In this document: one piece after another, positions 54,609 through 64,000 of the stretch | How positions within the stretch are numbered: the stretch's first letter is position 1 | Layout: the number at the start of each line of letters is the position of its first letter | NCBI GenBank assembly: GCA_004380135.1 | Contig: QXCR01000053.1 | Span: 1-64,000 of the forward strand | Reading direction: 5' to 3' | Source of the DNA: Stemphylium vesicarium | Lineage: Eukaryota > Ascomycota > Dothideomycetes > Pleosporales > Pleosporaceae | DNA length: 64,000 nt | Made by a program: the position numbers and the translations under genes | Notes under the pieces: generated by a model | Told to the model about the DNA's origin: nothing | What the model saw: only the letters and a program-made list of their open reading frames with translations | The model's database searches: none

Positions 54609-56663
54609 CTTCGACGACTGGATGTGGTATAGCGACGGCCACTGTTTGGCAAATACTACAAAACAAAGGAGGTGGGAGCGACAAGAACGAAATAAGCACG
54701 ACGCGCATCCATGGCGAAGGACGCAACTATCTTAACGAGCCGGATGTTGGCGCCGAGCTCATGGGAATGCGCGTCGTAGACTTCTTCCATGTCATTCGCT
54801 CGCAAGGGTACACATGGCACGCAAGCTAGTTCAAGCCTTGCAACTGGAAGACCTTACTGACAGCTAAGACCCACAAACCGTTGCTTTTAGTGATTATGCG
54901 CACCGGTCCGGCGATCGCCACGTCCAGTCAAACTCAAAGACTGCTGTGGCACTGCACGTAAGGCGTGTCACGTCTCACGCGAGAAAGTCCAGAGCGTCCA
55001 AGGCACGGATTGTACTCCAACACGATGCTGTCCTCACCTCACACATACTCGGGCCCCAAGAGTCAAGAATTCCGAGGAAAGCTAGCTGGTCAAGGCCGGC
55101 ATGGCGAACCCGAGAAAAGTAGATCTACAGACGTAAGCGTAGCTACGGATTACGCGTAACTCAATCCACCATGGTAGTATGCTTGACGTCAGCCCATAAA
55201 GAGGGCGCCAGCTGCCTCTAGCGCCATCAACAGCGTCAGCGTTCCGCGACCTCAACGAAATGCTATGCAGCTAGCCAAAGGCAATTCCTCTCCTCGCTGG
55301 GCACAACCCCCTTACTACGATCCTTGACTCCGCTGAACCCCCTGCGTCATCTCCAACAGGCATCGGACGCCCAAATTCTTTTCATGGCATTGGAGGTCTG
55401 AGAAAGAAAGCTGTAGCTATCTCCGCGCCTCGTTACACGGGGCGTCAAATGTCGAATGTCGACTTAACCCGGCCCTGGGGATCAGTGCGATCACGGGCCG
55501 TGGCTGCATAAGTCGTTGATGCGACCCAAAACCGATTGGTCCGGTGCTTGGCGGAGATTAAACGCTGGGTACAGGGGTGGGGCCGCTTTTTTGGAACGAA
55601 GAAATGCCGAGAGGTCGCTTTGGTCAAAGAACCCCATCCGGGCGAGCTTTCGTCCTGGAGAGATGTAGGAAATGTATCGCAATTGCAATTCGCATCTTCG
55701 TAACCCATGATACATGATCTGGTATGCGCGATTTGCACTAATTCAGGGCAAGCCATTGTCGATTAAGCCTCACAGCGCAGAAAAAACCTGGGTTTTCCTA
55801 TGCATGCTAACCGGCAGCTATCCTTTCAATCTATAAACCATCCCAGAACAAGCAGACACCCTAGTTATTTCCGAAACATGCGATTGCGGAGTAGTGGAAA
55901 GTACTAGGTACCGTGGTTGTAGGCCAGGGTGTGGAAACGCGGGGAAAGAGTCGGGCACCACGTATGTACTAAAGATCGAAGAGGGGAAAGAGCATATTCC
56001 AGCCAGGACGCTTTTGTCCATGCTGGATATTTTTCCTTTGAGTATCTGCGACCGATGGAACGCAAGTATCTATCAGAGTTACGTTGCAGTCCGCTTACTC
56101 TCGTTCGTGATGATTCTCGTGACGCCATGCAGCGCGTAAGGGATGTCGAATCCTGCGTCTTGTAGCAGCATCGTCACAGGCTTTGCATCCACCGCCAGCC
56201 ACATAACGAATGTCACGGGGAGAAGAAATCGCTTGAACGCAGTCGGATGCGGGCACCATTTTGCGACTATACTGATCCTCGTCCCATTTAGTTCTACTTG
56301 CATCTCGATCTACTAGGCAGTCTCAACGACCTGCATACGGGATTGCTTAATTCGGTAAAAGAAGCTGCACGCTGCATACTTCCCTGCTTTGTCACAACCT
56401 CTTCAATTCCCCGCAGGGACGACATCCCTTCTGTCTCTCTATCTTGAGAAAGCGTTTGTCAAGCTGATATACACTTCATTTCTAATCGTTTCTGCAAAGA
56501 TCATTTCGCAACATGGCCCGCTGTCTCGTGTGCCCCCAGCCTGCTGCCGCCGGTCTGTAGCCAAGCCCACAAACAACTCGACCTTACGCAGCACACAGCG
56601 CTTCTTAACCAAACACAAAACTTCAGCAATGCAAGCCGCCCACCGACGAGAGGCAACGTGATT
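54609..56663. other. Long gene-poor interval
   Basis: About 2 kb without a supported gene. Short frames exist on both strands but have no family features. The left end is the promoter of the GT34 gene. Confidence 0.45.
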
Positions 56664-57131
56664 ATGCAGCGTGCAATTTATTTCGACGTGGCGAGCACGA
56701 CACCGCAATTCGTATGGATTGAAATGAGACTGCGCGAGGCGGGAAGAACAGGCAAGAACCTCTGGCTTCCTACGTTACAGCCTTTCAGCATGGCCGCCGA
56801 CAACAAAGCGGCTGTGGAACACATTATCGTGAACAAATGCACGCAGCAGCCGCTACCTTACTGCACTACCTTGTGGTATCTCGACAACTTTTTGAGCGAC
56901 GGGTCGCCACCAAACGGAGTCGCTAGTGCCTTGGTTGGCCATGTACCTGGGTTGCAAGATTGGCGCGGCCCCATGCTGTTTCATGGTCTGGAGGAGGTGG
57001 ATACCGAAGCTGGAGTTCCTAGCTGCGATCGCAATGCCAAAGACTTGAGACACATAATCGATTGGCTGCTTTCCAAGGGAGACGGTGATATACCTGAGTT
57101 TGGAGCTGGAGATTTCGTTATTCAACTCTGA
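56664..57131 (+). CDS. Hypothetical protein
   Basis: A 155-aa frame starting MQRAIYFDVASTTPQFVWIE. No signal peptide or membrane segment is seen. The sequence is balanced, contains blocks that read like a folded domain (YCTTLWYLDNFLSDGSPPNG and GLQDWRGPMLFHGLEEVD), and ends FGAGDFVIQL. Coding quality is better than in its surroundings, but no family is recognised. Further exons upstream are possible. It ends 348 bases before the 3' end of the convergent kinase gene. Confidence 0.5.
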   Translation: MQRAIYFDVASTTPQFVWIEMRLREAGRTGKNLWLPTLQPFSMAADNKAAVEHIIVNKCTQQPLPYCTTLWYLDNFLSDGSPPNGVASALVGHVPGLQDWRGPMLFHGLEEVDTEAGVPSCDRNAKDLRHIIDWLLSKGDGDIPEFGAGDFVIQL

Positions 57132-57479
57132 GAACGCTTGGATCTTTTGCTGTAGGTTTCTCTCTTCTGGGGTTCTGTTATTTGTAACCTTTTTGCTGAT
57201 GTACTTTTGATCATTCTGAATTGCACGTGCTCGTAATCATTGGGAGTATGGTGTAAGACTCTGTGTTCTTTACTAAATGAAACTTCTTCGCCTTTTGTCC
57301 TAAATGAGATATCTCCAACATCTCTGGTGGTCCTGCACAAAGGCTCATATTGCGGGATGTCGGGCATTACTGAGGCTGAACCGCATCCATGAATTCCCCT
57401 TTTCCACACCACTGAACCGACAGTATATCTCTTTTCAATTCTTTTACCATCCGAGTACACATAAATTGCCTGTCAGTAG
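57132..57479. other. Convergent intergenic region
   Basis: 3' flanks of the hypothetical gene and the kinase gene; nothing recognised. Confidence 0.45.
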
Positions 57480-58670
57480 TCAATAGTCAATATCTTCATC
57501 GCTGTCTTCATGTGTCAATGCAATTTCGCATGCAAACTCACGAGACAAGTCCTGGAAAATGAAGTCAGAGTGCCCCGTGTTGATCATCCCAAGCAGCTCC
57601 CCGGATCCCGGTCGCTCTTCTGGAGAGATAGCTAATCCTGCGATCATACAATCGTTCAGCGCGTCTGAGTACTTGGGGCTAGGCCTTCTAGTTCGAACCG
57701 CAAGAGCATCTTCATCACGTCCCAGGTGCGGGTCTGATAGCACAGGAACAGCAGCGTCAGGCTCAAGGTTGATGGGAACAACCCTTCGTGGTGCTTTTGA
57801 TATCCAAAAGTTTTCCTTGTTGGTCTCCGACCACGTTTCAGGATATGGCGCTTTATCGTGGCGGGCGAACCAGGCTGCCTTTGTGATGTTCGCACCCACA
57901 AAAGTGGAAAAGCGGTGGGCTAGCTCGTGAATTATGGTTGCGATACCCCATACATCGCTGGCGGGGGTATGTCGTTTCGTTTCCCATTTCACCTCTGGTG
58001 GCCAATAGTGCGTAGTACCAATGTAGCCTGTTGGGTTCGGATTCGCTGGGTCGTGGTAGCCAGCCATACCGAGGTCGCAAAGCCTGAGATCGATATCCGA
58101 CCAGTCGCTTTTCTTCCCCAGGCTCTTCACTAGCACATTCTCAATCTTGATGTCCCGATGTACGACGGGCTTCCAGTTGTCGCGGCCCATGGGATTTTTG
58201 TCATCGATGCCTTCGTGCAGAAACGCAAGCGCACCCATCAGCTGGCTGTACACTGCCCATACGAAAGCTTCTGAGAAGACGTGCATATTTATCTCCATGG
58301 CCTTGGATCGTACCATGAAGAGATCGCCATGTGGGCAGTATTCGAGCAAGATAGACGCCAGGTGCGAGGCGGGCTTTTTCTCACAGTAGCCTAGAACCCC
58401 GATAATGGACTTGTGTGCGGGTAGGTCTCGTAGGAGTTTGACTTCGTTCGACTTAGGCCTCGTATTTTGGACGACCTTTACCGCGATCACGGTCGCGGTT
58501 GGACGATGGGTCCATGTGTGGACGGATCCCTGCAAGCCCTTTTGGACCTGTCGGCCGTACTCGTGCTGCTTAGGGAAATCGGTGGCTGGATTGTTTGGGT
58601 CAGACATAGGGGACTTGCGGGACTTGCGGAACATGCGGAACTTGTGGAATGGATCGAAGCTGAATGGCAT
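57480..58670 (-). CDS. Eukaryotic-type protein kinase with DLG motif
   Basis: A single-exon gene encoding 396 aa; start ATG at 58670 (MPFSFDPFHKFRMFRKSRKS). A short basic N-terminus (about 45 residues) precedes the kinase domain. Seen in order: a weak nucleotide loop QVQKGLQGSVHTW, Lys in VIAVKVVQN, Glu in NEVKLLRDL, catalytic loop VVHRDIKIENVLVKS, DLG (in LRLCDLGMAGYHD) in place of DFG, and PPEVKWE in place of APE, then DVWGIATIIHELAH. The catalytic Lys, Asp and metal-binding Asp are all kept, so activity is plausible. A long insert with Trp and Pro (AAWFARHDKAPYPETW) lies before the last helices. Its substrate is unknown; such kinases are often numerous in Pleosporales. Confidence 0.8.
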   Translation of the reverse strand: MPFSFDPFHKFRMFRKSRKSPMSDPNNPATDFPKQHEYGRQVQKGLQGSVHTWTHRPTATVIAVKVVQNTRPKSNEVKLLRDLPAHKSIIGVLGYCEKKPASHLASILLEYCPHGDLFMVRSKAMEINMHVFSEAFVWAVYSQLMGALAFLHEGIDDKNPMGRDNWKPVVHRDIKIENVLVKSLGKKSDWSDIDLRLCDLGMAGYHDPANPNPTGYIGTTHYWPPEVKWETKRHTPASDVWGIATIIHELAHRFSTFVGANITKAAWFARHDKAPYPETWSETNKENFWISKAPRRVVPINLEPDAAVPVLSDPHLGRDEDALAVRTRRPSPKYSDALNDCMIAGLAISPEERPGSGELLGMINTGHSDFIFQDLSREFACEIALTHEDSDEDIDY

Positions 58671-59557
58671 AAGGAGCCGTCTGTAAGAATGAGTGCGATA
58701 GTTAAGCAAAATCTGTTAGTTGCGGTGGAATGAAGGTAAAATATGCTGATTAATTCACTAGTGAGTAATTTGGAGATGTCGACAAAGGTAAACATTAAGT
58801 TGAACACTGAGAAGGTGAATATCGATCACTGGGTGCTCCTCCCCACCTGATATCAAAGGCAGCAGGTGCAGGTGAACTTCACAGTGTCAATGTCCCGATG
58901 AAGTGATTATTGACTGTCTATAATATTATCGGACCTTGAATAGTCAGTAAGCTTTGTATACAAACAGTGAAACGGCTCAGTCTGGTGAGTGTCTGCGGTT
59001 ATCGCCTTAGGATTCACCTGAGCGGCTGGTGTTGTGAATGACAATAAGACGATCGCAACCCTCTAGGACAGACATCTCTTCTAATCATGTATCGCTAGGT
59101 TTTGTGTTACTGCCGAAACTGACGCAAGGCTCTCTTACCAGGGTGGCGTACTTTGTAATTGTCAAGCAATGTGTGTAGATCATTCTCAATGCAATTACAA
59201 TCGTCTTTGTCTTTAATGCAACAATTGATGACCAGCGCAATGGAAGGCAATTCAGACGGCAGTGTATAGTCGAAGGTGCTGAAAATGCGCGATCGTCTTG
59301 AGATCAGTCCGGGCTGGAATAGACGCGATAGTAGTAGCGATTGTGCTGTTAGGGCTCGAGATGAGCTATGGTAGCCGAGGACGTGAGGAATGGATCAACC
59401 AATGACGAACGAGCCGATGATTTACGTAACACTGTCACGTGAGCAGAAGGCTGCCACAAGCATCGCACTCGCACTCGTTCTCGAGCCGGACCTTGCTTGT
59501 CTCGTACGCCGCGCCACCCATTCCATCCATTCATCATCAAGCACCGAGCTCGCGTAA
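58671..59557. other. Intergenic region
   Basis: Divergent spacer between the kinase and the Zn2Cys6 regulator; likely contains both promoters. No RNA or gene feature recognised. Confidence 0.5.
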
Positions 59558-60725
59558 ATGCCCCGACTGGGCTCCAAGAAAACCCGCAGTGGGTGCTTGC
59601 AATGCAAAGCACGACGCGTCAAAGTAGCTCTACTAGCCCTCTACTCGTCCTTCTGAATACTCACAAACCCAGTGCGATGAGAGTCGGCCGTGTGGAGCAT
59701 GCGCGCGTTATCGCGTCGAGTGTAGTCTGCTGGGCTCCGCCAACAGAACTCCAAGCCGTTCAGACACGAATTCGCCGCGAGACGTACAGACCCCTGTAGC
59801 GGATAGCCCGGCTACCAAGTCAACGCCTGGGCACGAGCAATCCACCGATGCTACTTCCAACATGACGCCAAGAACAGAGCAATGTCCGTCTTCAATGCCA
59901 GATTCGATACCAAGAGCGGATTGGGCGCAAGACCTCGAGTTGATGCATCATTACACTGCACATGCACATCAGACATTACCCGGCACTGCGCACATCAAGC
60001 AGATATGGGGGTTTGCTGTTCCGCAAGAAGCATTCAAGTACCCTTTTCTCCTGCACAGCATATTGGCTTTTTCGTCGAATCATCTCGCATACATCAATCC
60101 ATCTAAAGCGCCATATTTTCGCTTTGCTGCCTCTGCCCACCAGACAGCTGCACTCACGACTCTGAACAAAGCAGTTGCGGATATCGGCCCTTCCAACTGC
60201 CATTCCATCTTCGTTGCTGCCTCGCTAACTGTCATCAACGCTTTTGCAGATGCACGTGCATATGACTTGGATGTTCTCATCGAGACGTTTCAGCTGGTAC
60301 GGGGCATGGATTATGTTTTGGAAAACGTAACCGACATGCTGAAGAAGGGCCCATTCGCAGCCATTGTACGTCCAATCGAGGATCCACCAAAACCATCCCC
60401 CATGCTTTCTGCTTTTCTTGTAGAAATCTCCACCATGTGTTGTAATACACACACCAACCCATCGCCGAGCGATCTTGTCGTCGCCGGCGCCATCGAGAAG
60501 CTTCGGAATGGGCTGCAGTATGGATTGGAGACGTCGCTGCATCCAGCCCTTCGAGCTGTCATGATCTGGCCCATCAGCATCGAATCAGAGTTCATTGACA
60601 TACTCAAGGAAAGGACGAACCCGGAGGTTAGAAAGATTCTCAAGCATTATTGTAGGGTTTTGGAACATGCAAGCACCGACTTCTGGTTTCTGGTCAGCTG
60701 GAGAGGTATATCGCAGCAACTATGA
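59558..60725 (+). CDS. Zn2Cys6 (Gal4-type) transcription factor
   Basis: A DNA-binding fungal regulator. Exons 59558-59623 and 59673-60725, with a 49-base intron inside the zinc cluster; the product is 372 aa. The binuclear cluster is CLQCKARRVKCDESRPCGAC followed by ARYRVEC, giving Cys-x2-Cys-x6-Cys-x5-Cys-x2-Cys-x6-Cys at about residues 13-39. The intron sits right before the third Cys, a common place for this family. A Ser/Pro/Thr-rich linker follows, then a helical middle region (from about residue 105) with the segments LELMHHYTAHAHQTLPG and HSILAFSSNHLAYINPSK, as in the short fungal-specific regulator domain. The neighbouring DJ-1 gene is convergent, so co-regulation is not implied. Target genes are not known. 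Confidence 0.88.
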
Positions 60726-60912
60726 GCTTTGGATCAAACAAAACATTCTGGGAATCAGTCTTTGAAAGTGGCTCTGCTTTGGTGGCAGTTTCTTGCCTTA
60801 CCAATTTCTATCGCTATTTCTATCATTTTAACATATCTAGTATCTAATCTCAAACAAACAGGCCCGCAAAAATCCTCGCACCGCTCACTACTCCACACCC
60901 ACTGGCACTAGC

Positions 60913-61611
60913 TCAAGCCTCGACACCCCATGCCGCCTCTCTCCTATCAAACTCTGCAATCTCCGCCACGAAGTCCGCCTTGTCTTTGCCATAGATCTCG
61001 CCCACGATGTAAAGCGTAGCATCGATACCGGAGCTGACACCTCCAGCGTTCACAATGCGCACTCCAGCATCGGTCTTGCCTGCATCAGAATACCGTTGCC
61101 TCACGATGTTGACCTTTGAATCACCACCCGCCGCTTCATCGGCGACTTGCTTGAGCAGATCAAAACCCATATGATGCGTCGTGACGGTGCGACCAGCGAG
61201 CACACCAGATGCAGCAACAAGAATCGCACCCGTGCATACGGACTGCAAGAACCGCTTCCCAGTCTCAGGTCTTGGCTTCGTGTTCGCAAATTTCTGGATC
61301 AGCGCGCTCAACTGCTTGCCCTCCTCGCTTGCGATCATATCGGTGATGGTCTTGTCGTGCGCTCCCGGAATGACGAGGACGTCGTAGTCTGCGATTTGCG
61401 CGGCCATTCCCTCGAAGCTCATGTTGGGTACGTAGACTAGTCCCTTGCATGCTGAAGCGACGCGGTCGTAGTGCGCAAAGGACGTGACACTGAAAGGCGT
61501 TTCACCGCTGAAGCTGGGATCGTGGTAGTGGCAGTATATTTCTGATGGACCTGAGAAGTCGAGGAGGTCTGAGTCTGGGTAGAGGTAGACTGCTACTTTG
61601 TGTTGAGGCAT
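60913..61611 (-). CDS. DJ-1/PfpI-family protein
   Basis: Member of the DJ-1/PfpI superfamily (class I glutamine amidotransferase-like fold), whose members serve as chaperones, glyoxalases or hydratases. The frame has no intron; the product is 232 aa. Start ATG at 61611 gives MPQHKVAVYLYPDSDLLDFS. A nucleophile-elbow Cys is present in RFLQSVCTGAILVAASGVLA, followed by the His pair in TVTTHHMGFDLL; the acid residue in the early part (SGPSEIYCHYHD) is typical. A DYDVLVIPGAHD segment is the characteristic beta-strand/loop before the elbow. Such proteins in fungi resemble isonitrile hydratase-like or ThiJ-type members. No signal peptide, so probably cytosolic. Confidence 0.87.
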   Translation of the reverse strand: MPQHKVAVYLYPDSDLLDFSGPSEIYCHYHDPSFSGETPFSVTSFAHYDRVASACKGLVYVPNMSFEGMAAQIADYDVLVIPGAHDKTITDMIASEEGKQLSALIQKFANTKPRPETGKRFLQSVCTGAILVAASGVLAGRTVTTHHMGFDLLKQVADEAAGGDSKVNIVRQRYSDAGKTDAGVRIVNAGGVSSGIDATLYIVGEIYGKDKADFVAEIAEFDRREAAWGVEA

Positions 61612-64000
61612 GGTCGGAGAATTGGTAATGGGCGGTTTTTTTTTCGGCAATGTTTTTGAGGTTGTGCGAGTAGCTTTCAGGTGTTGGGCGTGCTGGTTGC
61701 TACTGTGTATTCCAATTGTTGGGTTTGTTGATGCTTTTATCTGAACATGTTGCCTCGGATCGGATGGTGAGGTGGGGTCCGGCTTCCGTGCTGGCATCAC
61801 AGGCACCCAATCGTTTACCGCTTTGCCGTACAACGATTAGATCCTTCGGGGCACACAAACAGGATATTAATACAAGTTGTCTGGAGGGACAACCGGCACA
61901 GCAGCCGCATATGCCACTATCAACGAATTTACTCACGTTTTGTAGTCATCTGCGCCATTTGCATGGAATGGGCGTCGAAACCATGCCCGATGTGGTTGCT
62001 GGTGGTGCATCTCTTACTGGCATCTGGTATACACAAACTCCTTCGAGCGGTCGGTCAGGAAACCATCTGTTACATCAGTCAATCATGCATGGTGTCGCTT
62101 GGGGAATACCAAAAAAAGCGAGGTCAAGAAAAGGCTGCGGAACATGCCCAAATCCCGCTCCGGGGTTCTTCACAGGACGCTAGAGCATGCCCTATTGCAC
62201 ATCTGAATGTCGCGCCAAAGATTCTACTACCCACCTTGTTGTGCAGTACTTTTGCTGACTTCGGTGAAGAGCGTCGACCTAGTCCTCTTTATTCCCGCCG
62301 TGGATTCTTAGTCGCTGACACATCGTAGCCCAGATTCGCGTGGTGAGGTGCGAGGGACGGTCGGAACAACTTACCATTGACCGGGACCATCTCAAGCAGT
62401 ACGTGTCCGGCGCACCTTCTAGAGGTGATGCAACATTCGGTTGTCATCGCGAGGGGCACCAACAACTTAATGACCGCATTATCGTTCAACGACAATAATG
62501 CCCCTGGTATCAAGCAGCCCTGCAACTAATTTGTCATGATCTTGCTAGGTACGATCGCCGGCGAGCATTCGAGAGGCTCACTGCTGGCGCAGTCCTACGG
62601 GATGATGACGGGCGACGGGTGGAAGAAGATCGAATGATGAGGGGAGAAGCCATTGATACCGGTTGATCTCGAAAATTCCTTTTTGGCCCCTATTCTGTCA
62701 TTCATGGGCTGGAGAGCGATATCTGGTGATGAGGATGTCCTGCCGACTGAGGTAGAGCCAATAACGCCGAGGAAGATTACTCCGAAGAAGAAGCGAAAGC
62801 CACCGGGCACTCGAAAGGCCAACAAGGGATATGATGCTAATAGCGAGCGGATGTAGGATAGGCTTCTGGTAGTTCGAGAATGAGCCAAGGCAGCTTTCTG
62901 TACGAATGATTCTGCTGCGAGTGACGAGCCAAGTGGAAGACGCAAGCATGACAAGGCCTAGCCTTTTGCATGTGGATAAGATGTTCCCGTAGGGATTCGA
63001 AGACTTTTCAGTAGCGTCAGCCCTATCATACCAGATGGTCTAGGCGGCTGATAAGAGAGACGATTTCTCTGTCAACGTGGGGTGAGGCAATGATCCCGAA
63101 AGCAAACCGCTAGTGGGTTTTGCTAACGACACGCAGGGCGCAGAGTTTGGGTCATCTGCTCTGAAGTATATTCACCTCTCAAACTGTCAGCAAATGACCG
63201 CTGACTCGTCTTTAAACGCGACCAAAAGAAATACGAGAACCGGTGAGTGTACTGGATGCAGCGACTAGGACTTCGAAACTGTACGCAGGGTACGGCCTAG
63301 GCCTGTATGCGTCAGACAGAACACCATGAAAGCGTTGGATCCGACACCGTGGTGACAGATCTTGGCAGTCGACATCGTTCCACGGTGTTGCCGATTGTCG
63401 AGGCACGAGTCGAAAAGTGGTTACAGCAGTTGCTTTTGATGCATCGCGTACCTGGAACCTGGATAGTACCGGCCTACCCCGGACTGCATGGAGCGTCTAT
63501 AACTATGCACTATGGCCCGGCGTCTAAGCAGACGGAGGATTCTGAGCACCCACCTCTTTCCTTAGCCCCAAGAAGCTGGTCGCAAGAGTGTATTGGCCGC
63601 GTGCTTATCTGGGCAGGTGATGAGTAGTACAGGGCGCTTCTCAGTCTGCCTCGGTGTTGATCTTGAGCGCCACAATCAAGGCAAAGCCTTCAGTTTACGA
63701 CCTGAGTACTCTTGAGCCGACCTTTTCCAGTGCAACCTTATCGTAACGTTCATCTTAGCATACGCCATACGCGAGCGATAGTCATTGCCAAGCCGTCCGC
63801 GCCGCGGGCCAAGCTTCGACGAACACGCGACGAAGGACCAAGACCTCGCTTTTCTCCACACCATCTCGGCCTGTCTTACCCCACAATGTTCACTCTCGCG
63901 GTCTCGATCCAATCGCGTCGGCTTGTTATGGTGGGGAGACAGATATGAGTACTTGGCGGACTGCGCCGCGTACCCGACCCTTGTTGGCTAAGCCGGAACT
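61612..64000. other. Gene-poor right end
   Basis: About 2.4 kb without a supported gene. A small frame near 62704-62856 has a Lys/Arg/Pro-rich, AT-hook-like C-terminus (PRKITPKKKRKPPGTRK) and could be the last exon of a nuclear protein, but no upstream exons were found. Other frames are short and lack motifs. Confidence 0.45.

Noticed and set aside
61612..61833. Longer N-terminus for the DJ-1/PfpI protein
   Set aside because: The extended frame begins at TTG and is low complexity; the ATG at 61611 gives the normal family start.
1..64000. CRISPR arrays, rRNA genes and prokaryotic operon signals
   Set aside because: No regularly spaced repeats of suitable length, no rRNA sequence, and all gene structures are eukaryotic with spliceosomal introns.

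Overview
The window looks like nuclear DNA of a filamentous ascomycete, most probably a dothideomycete of the order Pleosporales (inference). Genes carry many short GT-AG introns (about 42-140 bases) with CTAAC-like branch sites just upstream of the acceptor. The repeat block at the left end shows repeat-induced point mutation (RIP): TA-rich, CA/TG-poor and full of TAA/TAG stops. The gene families are typically fungal: AA9 LPMO with CBM1, POT and NNP transporters, Zn2Cys6 regulator, Clr5-ankyrin protein, GT34, PAQR, MAPEG.

Layout. 1-4.0 kb is a repeat island: the 5' end of a non-mutated LTR retrotransposon running off the left edge, RIP-degraded DNA, and inside it a clean 464-bp hAT-like MITE with an 8-bp target duplication. 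4.8-5.9 kb is a secreted cellulose-active LPMO, followed by a gene-poor stretch to 9.8 kb. 9.8-20 kb holds a peptide transporter, tRNA-Thr(AGT), a decaying astacin-like protease, a CLC chloride transporter and an isoamyl-acetate esterase-like SGNH hydrolase. 20.6-28.8 kb has an unrecognised 583-aa protein, a large DUSP/USP ubiquitin protease and a small membrane protein. 29.9-37.7 kb has a Clr5-ankyrin protein, a nitrate/nitrite transporter and a PAQR/haemolysin-III receptor, all on the minus strand.

38.7-43.7 kb holds a PKA catalytic subunit with a polyglutamine N-terminus, a GT8-like glycosyltransferase and the splicing factor PRP38. 43.9-48.1 kb is a disturbed zone: two tandem F-box-like paralogues, one with a stop and a frameshift, then a DUF1996 gene without its 5' end abutting a protein kinase that is truncated and has DFG changed to GFG. 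49.2-54.6 kb has a MAPEG protein, a mucin-like single-pass membrane protein, a secreted HAD phosphatase and a GT34 glycosyltransferase. 56.7-61.6 kb has a hypothetical protein, a protein kinase, a Zn2Cys6 regulator and a DJ-1/PfpI protein. Nothing convincing was found from 61.6 kb to the end.

There is no operon-like cluster. The genes serve separate housekeeping or accessory roles: nutrient uptake (POT, NNP), ion balance (CLC), plant-wall attack (LPMO), signalling (PKA, PAQR), ubiquitin removal, splicing and cell-wall glycosylation. No complete new system was recognised. The most unusual signals are the intact MITE in RIPped DNA, the pseudokinase/DUF1996 junction, the protease with a broken splice donor inside its zinc motif, and several extremely small exons. 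All gene models are manual splicing predictions without transcript support.
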